A DNA stretch of 7,384 nt from Acidimicrobiia bacterium (GTDB lineage Bacteria > Actinomycetota > Acidimicrobiia > Acidimicrobiales > Poriferisodalaceae). The translations under genes were made by a program, and so were the position numbers. The notes under the pieces were generated by a model. It saw only the letters and a list, made by a program, of their open reading frames with translations, was not told the DNA's origin and made no database searches. The stretch is from positions 1 through 7,384 of the forward strand of contig JALSTE010000738.1 in NCBI GenBank assembly GCA_026983855.1, written 5' to 3'. Positions 1 through 5,936 of the stretch are shown piece after piece (the stretch's first letter is position 1; each line of letters begins with the position of its first letter).

Positions 1-1283
1 ACCCACCGGCCCCGCAGGGGCACCAGGGCCGCCTTGGCCCGGGCCAGGACGTCGAGCTCCTCGACGGTGAGGGGAATCCCCTCCAGCAGGAACTCCCAGT
101 CCACCTCCAGCAGGGAGTCGAGACCGGTGACGCTGGGAAGCCCGTCGTCGGGGGCCTGGGCCGACACCACCAGACGGCGGGTGATGCGGGGCGACACCAG
201 GTCGGCCGGCCAACGGACCTCTATCCCCGCCTCGGCCAGGTCGTCGAGGTGATCCAGAAGCTGGTCCAGTTCGGGGTCCTCCAGCACCAGCCCGGTGGGG
301 GCCGGGTGGTCCAGGGCCCGGCCGATGGGAGGACAGATCTCCCCCGCCCGCCGCAGACCCCCGAGCAGGTCGATCTCGGCCTGCTCACCCAGCCGGGCCA
401 GCACCTCCTCGTGGGCGCTCCACAGGTTCTCCGCCGTGATCAGCAGGGAGGGGTCCTCCCGGCTCTGAAGCTGGAACACCACCCGCCATTTCTCGGTGAA
501 CATCTCCTCGGGCGGAGGCTCGGGCGGCAGTATGGGCTCACGGTCCGGATCGGGGACCCGTACCCCGTCGAGGGGCAGCTCCAAGACGTCGGTGCCGGGC
601 GGGTGCACCTGGAGGACCAGGGCGGCCCCGGCGCAGTAGGGGGCGGCCACGTCGGCCACCCACGGCTTGAGATGGCGCACCCGCAGGGGTTGACGGGAGG
701 AGAAGACCGGACTGGAGCACACCGTCTCCGCCGCCGGCGACCTCACCAGGGCGTCGCCCACGGCGTCGTAGCAGGCCTTGATGGCCACCTCGGGGGCGGT
801 GATCCGGCCCCGGGCCACCGGGGTGCAGTGGGCGAAGGCGGGCAGGGCCCGGGCCAGGGCGGCCAGGTGGTCGCGGTCCTCGATGTCGAGGGGGTCGATC
901 CGCCAGGCGTCCCAGCCCTCGGGGGTGACGGTGGGCAGCAGGCGCCCCCGGGCCACCAGTCCCAGGGCGGACCGGGCCACGGCCGACCAGGCTCTCACCG
1001 AGGCCGACACCGGATCCGAGGCCGGCAGGGCCACCAGTTCGTCCAGCACGGCGGGGACCCCCAGACGCAGGCCGGTGACGCTGACCCGGTGCGTACCGCG
1101 GCTGCGGGGCACGACCAGCTCCAGCTCCACCCGCTCGGTGGCCTCGACAGGAGCACCCTCACCGGCGGCGAACAGGCCGCCCCGGTCCTCGGGGTTCCAC
1201 AGGCAGAAGAACGACTCCCGCGGTGGATCGGAGGCCACGAACGTCAGCTCCGTTCCCGATGGGAAGCCGGCCGGTGACTGCAT
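1..1283 (-). CDS. HelZ-type SNF2/DEAD-box helicase, N-terminal part (runs off the left edge)
   Basis: This is the first 427 codons of a minus-strand gene with no stop before the window edge. Translating from the ATG at 1283 gives an uninterrupted frame. Residues about 265-290 (KWRVVFQLQSREDPSLLITA, then ENLW) and about 393-427 (VDWEFLLEGIPLTVEEL to LVPLRGRW) match, from memory, the region before the ATPase core of actinobacterial HelZ proteins such as Mycobacterium Rv2101. That region is the SNF2-associated DUF3670-type domain. Family members are about 1000 residues, so the Walker motifs and SNF2 helicase lobes should lie outside the window and cannot be confirmed here. SNF2 enzymes are cytoplasmic ATP-driven translocases on double-stranded DNA; the role of the HelZ branch is poorly known. 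No clear Shine-Dalgarno sequence precedes the ATG. An in-frame GTG two codons upstream (1289) is an alternative. The preceding in-frame stop is that of the phosphoesterase gene, 54 bases away. Confidence 0.82.
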   Translation of the reverse strand, partial: MQSPAGFPSGTELTFVASDPPRESFFCLWNPEDRGGLFAAGEGAPVEATERVELELVVPRSRGTHRVSVTGLRLGVPAVLDELVALPASDPVSASVRAWSAVARSALGLVARGRLLPTVTPEGWDAWRIDPLDIEDRDHLAALARALPAFAHCTPVARGRITAPEVAIKACYDAVGDALVRSPAAETVCSSPVFSSRQPLRVRHLKPWVADVAAPYCAGAALVLQVHPPGTDVLELPLDGVRVPDPDREPILPPEPPPEEMFTEKWRVVFQLQSREDPSLLITAENLWSAHEEVLARLGEQAEIDLLGGLRRAGEICPPIGRALDHPAPTGLVLEDPELDQLLDHLDDLAEAGIEVRWPADLVSPRITRRLVVSAQAPDDGLPSVTGLDSLLEVDWEFLLEGIPLTVEELDVLARAKAALVPLRGRW

Positions 1284-1337
1284 CGACACGAGGGTACCGG
1301 CGGGGTGGGTCAGCCCCGATTCCCCGCTATTCGGCCA

Positions 1338-2330
1338 CTATGGGACCGGACCCAGGACCAGGCAGCGGTCGGACAGCCGACCCATGGAGTAGCGGGGGTA
1401 GAGACCGCCGAACAGCTCCCGGGTGCGGTTCGTCCACGCCAGGGCCTCGGGGCTGCTTATCCGTCGGTGAATGTGCAGGATCCCACCCTCGAACACCCGA
1501 ATCTCGGCCCAGCTCCCGGGAAAGTCCTTCACCGAGGCCACCTGCACGTAGGGCACCCCGCCGCTCTCGGGACGGCGGGTCACCTTGTTGCGGTGGGAGT
1601 GCCCGCAGGTGTAGGCGACGATGTTCGGGTGTCGGGACATGGCCCGGGCCAGGGCGGAGGAGGAGTCCTCGTCCAGGCCCGGGACCACCTCGTCGTCGAG
1701 GTGGGGTGGATGGTGACCCATCACGATCACCGGTACCGACGACGCCGCGGCGATGTCCTCCATACCGCTGAGCTGGTCGGATTCCAGACGCCCCTGGGTC
1801 TCGCCGGCCACCACGGTGTCCAGCAGCACCACCTCGGCCCCCGGTACCACGATGTGCTGGATCGGATGGGCCATCAGATCGGGGTCGCCGTAGCCCTCGT
1901 GGTTGCCGCGGACCACGTGCAGGCGAGCGGCGAAACGGTCCCCGTACACGGACCGGAAGGCCTCGTACTGCTCGGGCCGGCCACCATCGGTGAGGTCGCC
2001 GCGGGCGATGAGGGCATCGGGGCCGAGGGCGTCGATCTCCTCCGCCGCGGCCCTGTTCATAACCTCGGGATGGGGCGGTGCGCCCTCCGGCATCGACAGG
2101 ATCGGACCCATGTCGAGCGACGAGTGGCCGCACTCCGTCTCCCCGAAGTGGAGGTCGTTCACCGTGGCGATGGTGGCCAGTAGCTCACCCCCCGGTCGCG
2201 GGAGGGTTCGCACCACCACACCGTCGAACTCGTGGCTGGTGTCGGGCCGCAGCCCCTGATGGCGGTGCACCTCCCCACCCACGTGGATGACGACCTCGTC
2301 GTCGGCGACCGTTGACACCTCCGGCTCCAT
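1338..2330 (-). CDS. Calcineurin-like metallophosphoesterase (class III phosphodiesterase type)
   Basis: A 330-residue protein with the full dinuclear-metal phosphoesterase signature in order: NDLHFG with D59 and H61, GDLTD with D112, GNHE at 142-145, GHH with H206, and GHSH at 243-246. This arrangement is typical of the Icc/CpdA-like class III phosphodiesterase group, which hydrolyses phosphomono- or diesters using Fe/Mn-type metals. The substrate cannot be read from the sequence. There is no evident signal peptide or membrane segment, so it is probably cytoplasmic. About 50 residues precede the first metal motif (VVIHVGGEVHRHQGL to LPRPGGELLATIATV). They look beta-rich and may form a small N-terminal accessory domain. 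The frame extends upstream to a GTG at 2390, but those 20 codons are rich in Gly, Pro and Arg and look non-coding, so I chose the ATG at 2330. Neither start has a convincing ribosome-binding site. It lies between a methyltransferase and a helicase gene on the same strand. Confidence 0.9.
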   Translation of the reverse strand: MEPEVSTVADDEVVIHVGGEVHRHQGLRPDTSHEFDGVVVRTLPRPGGELLATIATVNDLHFGETECGHSSLDMGPILSMPEGAPPHPEVMNRAAAEEIDALGPDALIARGDLTDGGRPEQYEAFRSVYGDRFAARLHVVRGNHEGYGDPDLMAHPIQHIVVPGAEVVLLDTVVAGETQGRLESDQLSGMEDIAAASSVPVIVMGHHPPHLDDEVVPGLDEDSSSALARAMSRHPNIVAYTCGHSHRNKVTRRPESGGVPYVQVASVKDFPGSWAEIRVFEGGILHIHRRISSPEALAWTNRTRELFGGLYPRYSMGRLSDRCLVLGPVP

Positions 2331-2413
2331 GGAGGACACCGTAGGCGGTGACCCGGCCCGCCCCTCAACCCGGGAGCCCGGCGCTCCCACCCGGCGACCG
2401 GCCGGGGAAGCCG

Positions 2414-2429
2414 GGTCGGTGACCCGACC
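2414..2429 (-). terminator. Possible small hairpin after the methyltransferase gene
   Basis: An inverted repeat GGTCGG-TGAC-CCGACC (6-base arms, 4-base loop) sits 6-22 bases past the stop of the methyltransferase gene in its direction of transcription. It is not followed by a T-run, so it is not a classic intrinsic terminator. In DNA this GC-rich such a short palindrome can occur by chance. It could attenuate transcription or stabilise mRNA. The evidence is only its shape and position. Confidence 0.2.
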
Positions 2430-2435
2430 GGACCC

Positions 2436-3521
2436 TCAATCCGGCCGCTTCACGGCCCGGATGCTCAGTTCGGACCGGCTGAAGAGGGTCGCCATCATCT
2501 GGGCGTGGCTGCCCCGGATCCCCGCCGTTCCGCGGGGCAGGGCCCGTCTCAGTTCCAGCTCGGCGGGGAGGCTCCGGAACCGGGTGTTGAGGGCCCGGGC
2601 GAATCGACGCGGCGCCGTCACATCGAACCACTCCTGGCGGGGAGGTATCAGTCCGGGTTCGGTGAGGTTGTCCCAGATCCGCTGCGGATCATCGAGGTCC
2701 ACACCGAGCCTGGCCTCGGCGATCTCCAGACCGGCGTCGGCCACGGCCCGGAAGTACTCCGCCGCGCTGGGTCGGCGTTCGGTGATCCCGTGACGCAGCT
2801 CGGGCAGGGCCGACGACAGCAGCAGATCGGCCTCGTCCTCCGACGCCGACCGGAACGGCTCGTTGATCACCAGGAGGGTTCCGCCCGGCCTGAGCACCCG
2901 GGCCATCTCCCGGGCCAGGGCCCTCATGAAGTTCGTGTGGTGCATGGCGGCGGAGATGAACACGTAGTCGAACTCCCCCGAGGCGAAGGGCATGTTCTCC
3001 GAATCACCCACGAGGAGCTCGAAGGTCACTCCGGCCTCGCTCATCATCTCCCAGCCCCGGCCCAACCCGACGACGGGATGGGCCACGACGTCCATGGCCA
3101 CGGCGCGGGCGCCTCGCAGGGCGAAGTGCTTGGCGGCCCAGGGCCGACCGGCGCCGACGTCCAGAACGTTGCGGCCCTCGAAGTCGAGTCCCCGGGTGAT
3201 GCGGTCGAAGTTCTCCGCTATCCCGGCCCAGTGCTCGTCGTCGATGTAGGGGATGGCGAAGTCCACCGGGGGGGCACCAATCCCCTCGTAGTCGATCTGC
3301 CCCAACTCCAGGTTGAGGGCCTCCCACCCCTCACACTCCCGTTGTTTGGAGCGCCAGCGGTGATCGTCCACGAAAATCATCGGAATGCCGTCCACCACGG
3401 GGTACGCCTGACCGCATGAGGCGCAGGTCAGCTCACCCTCGGCCCGGGGGTCGCCCCAGAGTCCGGCCGCGCCCTCCAGCTGGTCCTCCGCCCCGCATCG
3501 GGGGCACCTCAGACGGACCAT
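2436..3521 (-). CDS. SAM-dependent methyltransferase with N-terminal Trm112-like zinc domain
   Basis: A 361-residue protein with two recognisable parts. Residues 1-53 hold CPRC (C6, C9) and CASC (C33, C36) followed by YPVVDGIPMIF. This is the pattern of the Trm112p-like zinc-binding family, often found ahead of methyltransferases. Residues about 100-225 form a class I Rossmann methyltransferase: motif I VLDVGAGRPW (119-128), acidic D144 after the second strand, GDSENMPF (172-179), a post-motif with HH (194-195), and VLRPGGTLLVINEP (209-222). The last 135 residues are an extension I do not recognise. It probably methylates a small molecule or another acceptor using SAM; the acceptor is unknown. 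Alternatives are a lipid/quinone or sugar-linked methyltransferase. The ATG at 3521 has a weak GGGAAG six bases upstream and puts the first Cys pair right at the N-terminus, supporting this start. It is 117 bases downstream of the pseudouridine synthase gene. Confidence 0.88.
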   Translation of the reverse strand: MVRLRCPRCGAEDQLEGAAGLWGDPRAEGELTCASCGQAYPVVDGIPMIFVDDHRWRSKQRECEGWEALNLELGQIDYEGIGAPPVDFAIPYIDDEHWAGIAENFDRITRGLDFEGRNVLDVGAGRPWAAKHFALRGARAVAMDVVAHPVVGLGRGWEMMSEAGVTFELLVGDSENMPFASGEFDYVFISAAMHHTNFMRALAREMARVLRPGGTLLVINEPFRSASEDEADLLLSSALPELRHGITERRPSAAEYFRAVADAGLEIAEARLGVDLDDPQRIWDNLTEPGLIPPRQEWFDVTAPRRFARALNTRFRSLPAELELRRALPRGTAGIRGSHAQMMATLFSRSELSIRAVKRPD

Positions 3522-3638
3522 GTCGGCTTCCCACCCATGACCGGGACGCTACTACCAACGACCGACGGTCCCCCGCCGGCCCGTCGGCCCATCCCACGGT
3601 GCCCCCCGGGCGACCGGATCGCGGTGGGGCCCCGGGTC
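3522..3638. other. Intergenic gap with an inverted repeat
   Basis: This 117-base stretch between the pseudouridine synthase stop and the methyltransferase start is the longest gap between genes. It contains CCGACGG (3562-3568) and its reverse complement CCGTCGG (3581-3587) separated by 12 bases, with no T-run on either side. I see no convincing -10/-35 pair or small gene. It could hold a weak terminator or a promoter for the downstream genes, but nothing decides this. Confidence 0.3.
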
Positions 3639-4493
3639 TCAGGTCCCGAGCTCGAAACCCGCCGGTGGCGGGGCCTCGAACGTGACCGCTTCAGGGCCCA
3701 CCCAGGGCAGGGTGATGCCGAGACGGTGGGCGTGGAGCATCGTCCGACCGAACACCTCGGGCCGGCTGGTGGTGCGGAACAGCGGGTCTCCGGCCACCGG
3801 ATGACCGACCCACGCCGTGTGGACCCTGATCTGGTGCCTCCGGCCGGTCCGGGGCCCGAGGGCCACCAGCACCAGGTCGCGGTCCTCGTCACGGACCCGA
3901 ACCTCGAACGTGGTGGTGGAGTCGAACACCCTGCGACTGGTGTCGACCGCCCCGACCGGGACGCCGAACCGTCGGGCGCCACCGTCCCAGGTGATGGCGT
4001 CCCGGGGGGCGGCGATCCTGACCCGACCCGAGGAGGCCGTCACCAGGGGCAGGTCGATCTCACCCCGGTCGGGCATGTCGGACCCGACCAGCACCCCCAG
4101 GTACTCCTTGTGAACCTGGCGCCGGGTGAACTGACGGGTGAGGTCGCTGTGGGCCCCGGGTTCGAGGGCCAGGACCACTAGACCCGACGTCACCTTGTCG
4201 ATACGGTGCACCGGCCTCAGCTTCACCCCCACGTCGGCGGCCAGCCTCACCACGTCCGTGCCGTGCCGCTCACCGGTGACGCTGATCCCCTCCGGTTTGT
4301 CGAGAACCAGGACCCGACCGTCCTCGTAAACGGTGCGGTTCCGGTGGAGATCCGCCCACGACCACGCCGGGTGGTCGGGCCCGGGATCGGTGTCTCCCAG
4401 TTTGGGGGCCGTGGTGTGGGTCCCGGCCCCCCGGGGATCAGAGCACCGGTCAGAACATGGAGAAGTACTCACGCTGTTCCCAGTCGGTGACAT
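3639..4493 (-). CDS. RluA-family pseudouridine synthase
   Basis: Isomerises uridine to pseudouridine in rRNA or tRNA. The 284-residue frame has the family motifs in order: LDKPEG (64-69), the catalytic loop HRIDKVTSGL with nucleophile D99, the KEYLGVLVG strand (129-137), GRRHQIRVH (217-225), GHPVAGDPLF (230-239) and MLHAHRL (252-258). There is no N-terminal S4 RNA-binding domain, so it belongs to the catalytic-domain-only group (RluA/TruC-like). Which RNA position it modifies cannot be told. The start is uncertain. The frame opens inside the GS-like gene; the ATG at 4493 (44-base overlap) or the GTG at 4472 (23-base overlap, 277 residues) are the last usable starts before the conserved core. 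No ATG, GTG or TTG lies between the GS-like stop and the core. The first 50 or so residues are Pro/Gly/Thr-rich and look poorly conserved. The overlap suggests translational coupling to the GS-like gene. Confidence 0.88.
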   Translation of the reverse strand: MSPTGNSVSTSPCSDRCSDPRGAGTHTTAPKLGDTDPGPDHPAWSWADLHRNRTVYEDGRVLVLDKPEGISVTGERHGTDVVRLAADVGVKLRPVHRIDKVTSGLVVLALEPGAHSDLTRQFTRRQVHKEYLGVLVGSDMPDRGEIDLPLVTASSGRVRIAAPRDAITWDGGARRFGVPVGAVDTSRRVFDSTTTFEVRVRDEDRDLVLVALGPRTGRRHQIRVHTAWVGHPVAGDPLFRTTSRPEVFGRTMLHAHRLGITLPWVGPEAVTFEAPPPAGFELGT

Positions 4494-5907
4494 CGGACAG
4501 GAAACGGCTGACCTCCGCCCTCTTGATCGTGAGCAGATACTCGATGAACCGGTCTCCCAGCACCCGGCGGTAGAGCTCGTCACCGTCAAGGGCGGTGAGG
4601 GCGTCGATCAGACTCCCCGGGAGCCGGTCGGCATCACCACCGTAGGGATCCGAGGTCGGAAGCGGGGCCTCGAGTTCCCGCTCGATCCCGTGGAGACCGG
4701 TGATGATCTGGGAGGCGATGTAGAGGTAGGGATTGGCGGCCGGTTCTCCGACCCGGTTCTCGATACGGGTACCGCGGTCACCGGGACCGCCCACGGCCCT
4801 CAGCATCGTGCCCTTGTTGTCGACGCCCCAGGCCACACGGTCGGGGGCCAGGGTGAAGGGCCGGTACCGCTTGTATCCGTTGATGGTCGGGGTGGTGAAC
4901 ACGCACGAGGCGGCGGCGTGTTCGAGTATCCCGGCCGTGAACCGCAGACCCGTGGGGGACAGCGCCTCGCCCTCGTCGGTGGGCATGAAGGCGTTCGTCC
5001 CCCGGGCGTGATCGTCGAGGGACTGGTGGAGGTGCCAACCGCTGGAGAACATGTTCGGCAGGTTGGGCCGGCACATGAAGCTGGCGTGGTAGCCCTCACG
5101 GCGGCAGATCTGACGGACCGCGGCCCTCAGCAGCACCATGTCGTCGGCCGTCCCCAGCCCGACCCGGGGATGGAACGTGAGTTCCACCTGGGAGGGGCCG
5201 AACTCCAGCTCGAAGGAGCGCAGCGGCAGACCCAGGGCCGTGAGCTGCCGGCGCAGGATCTCCATCAGGGGGTCGATCTCGTCCAGGCGGGTCTCGGTCA
5301 GGTACTGGAACCCGTGGTGGATGATCCCCACCTCGGGGGCGGTGGCCGGCTGGGTGGCGTGCTCGGCCGAGAGCTTGGGATCATCGAGACTCAGGATGTG
5401 GAACTCCACCTCCAGACCGGAGAGGTAGTCGTAACCCGCCGCCCCCAGTCTCTCCAGGGCCTCGGCCAGGATCCTCCGGGTGGAGAACTCCACCGGCGTG
5501 CCGTCGGGGAAGTACACGTCGCAGAGGACCCAGCCGGTGCCGGGCGCCCACGGCAGGATCCGGAAGGTGGCGGGGTCGGCCACCATCAGCATGTCGCCCG
5601 CCCCCTCCATCTGGGACAGATCGAACCCTCCCCCCTCCTGCCACACCGGGAAGGCGGTGCGGTGGGAGGTGTCCTTGGCCAGCAGGGTGGTGGTCAGGGC
5701 GCAGCCGTTGCGGAGGGCCTGCTCGAACCCGTCGATCATCATCGACTTACCCCGGAGCACACCGTGCACGTCGGCCCAGGCGAAGCGCACCACGTCGAGG
5801 CCCTCGGACCGGGCCCGTGAGATGATCTCCCCGGCCAGGGCCTCCTGATCCTCGGTCCACAGTCCGTGGTGGGCCACGAAGCCGTCCCGCCCCACACTGG
5901 CCGCCAC
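4450..5907 (-). CDS. Glutamine-synthetase-like gamma-glutamyl-amine ligase
   Basis: A 485-residue protein with the GS fold: N-terminal beta-grasp motif DVHGVLRGK (46-54), metal-site GLEVEFHIL (E166, E168), ELEFGPSQVE (E235, E242), SGWHLHQS (H292, H294), NGYKRYRP (343-350), RIENR (381-385), ANPYLYIAS (391-399), ending REYFSMF. True GS makes glutamine from glutamate, ammonia and ATP. By eye alignment to E. coli GlnA, the ammonium-site E327 is Leu353, glutamate-site N264/G265 are Phe287/Ser288, and R339 is Lys365, while R321, R344, E357 and R359 are kept. It is therefore more likely a GS-like ligase joining glutamate to an organic amine (PuuA, IpuC, GlnA3 and AtdA1 type) than the housekeeping enzyme. 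The amine is unknown. It follows the Rieske gene by 29 bases. Start choices are GTG at 5907 (used), 5895 or 5877, or GTG 5940, which would overlap the Rieske stop as GTGA (496 residues). Confidence 0.87.
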   Translation of the reverse strand: MAASVGRDGFVAHHGLWTEDQEALAGEIISRARSEGLDVVRFAWADVHGVLRGKSMMIDGFEQALRNGCALTTTLLAKDTSHRTAFPVWQEGGGFDLSQMEGAGDMLMVADPATFRILPWAPGTGWVLCDVYFPDGTPVEFSTRRILAEALERLGAAGYDYLSGLEVEFHILSLDDPKLSAEHATQPATAPEVGIIHHGFQYLTETRLDEIDPLMEILRRQLTALGLPLRSFELEFGPSQVELTFHPRVGLGTADDMVLLRAAVRQICRREGYHASFMCRPNLPNMFSSGWHLHQSLDDHARGTNAFMPTDEGEALSPTGLRFTAGILEHAAASCVFTTPTINGYKRYRPFTLAPDRVAWGVDNKGTMLRAVGGPGDRGTRIENRVGEPAANPYLYIASQIITGLHGIERELEAPLPTSDPYGGDADRLPGSLIDALTALDGDELYRRVLGDRFIEYLLTIKRAEVSRFLSDVTDWEQREYFSMF

Positions 5908-5922
5908 CGGATCGTGGGCGGA

Positions 5923-5933
5923 CCTTCCTCCCC
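5923..5933 (-). promoter_or_regulatory. Possible ribosome-binding site of the GS-like gene
   Basis: The minus strand reads GGGGAGGAAGG just before the Rieske stop codon's downstream edge. It is the best Shine-Dalgarno match near this gene. Its end is 15 bases from the GTG at 5907, longer than the usual 5-10, so either the spacing is unusual or the gene starts elsewhere. It bears directly on the unresolved start choice. Confidence 0.3.
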
Positions 5934-5936
5934 GGG

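Noticed and set aside
249..1277. A 342-codon open frame on the plus strand over the helicase region
   Set aside because: The minus strand encodes a clear HelZ-like N-terminus across the same bases. The plus-strand product is Gly/Gln/His-rich and looks like a shadow.
1284..1337. Possible regulatory element in the gap between the phosphoesterase and helicase genes
   Set aside because: I found no palindrome, promoter hexamers or ribosome-binding site that stand out from the GC-rich background.
848..2921. Recurring CCCGGGCCAGGGC at 848-860, 1643-1655 and 2909-2921
   Set aside because: Each copy is inside a coding region where it encodes Ala-Leu-Ala-Arg-type residues with the preferred codons. 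It reflects codon bias, not a dispersed repeat.
1305..3419. Long plus-strand frames (292 and 304 codons) opposite the phosphoesterase and methyltransferase genes
   Set aside because: Both are antisense to genes with complete catalytic motifs and show no domains of their own.
4333..5820. A 495-codon open frame on the plus strand
   Set aside because: It lies antisense to the GS-like and pseudouridine synthase genes. Its protein is rich in Gly, His, Gln, Val and Arg with no recognisable domain, as expected from the complement of GC-rich codons.
4450..5907. Assignment as the housekeeping glutamine synthetase GlnA
   Set aside because: Residues equivalent to E327, N264, G265 and R339 are changed, and the neighbour is a Rieske oxygenase rather than nitrogen-assimilation genes.
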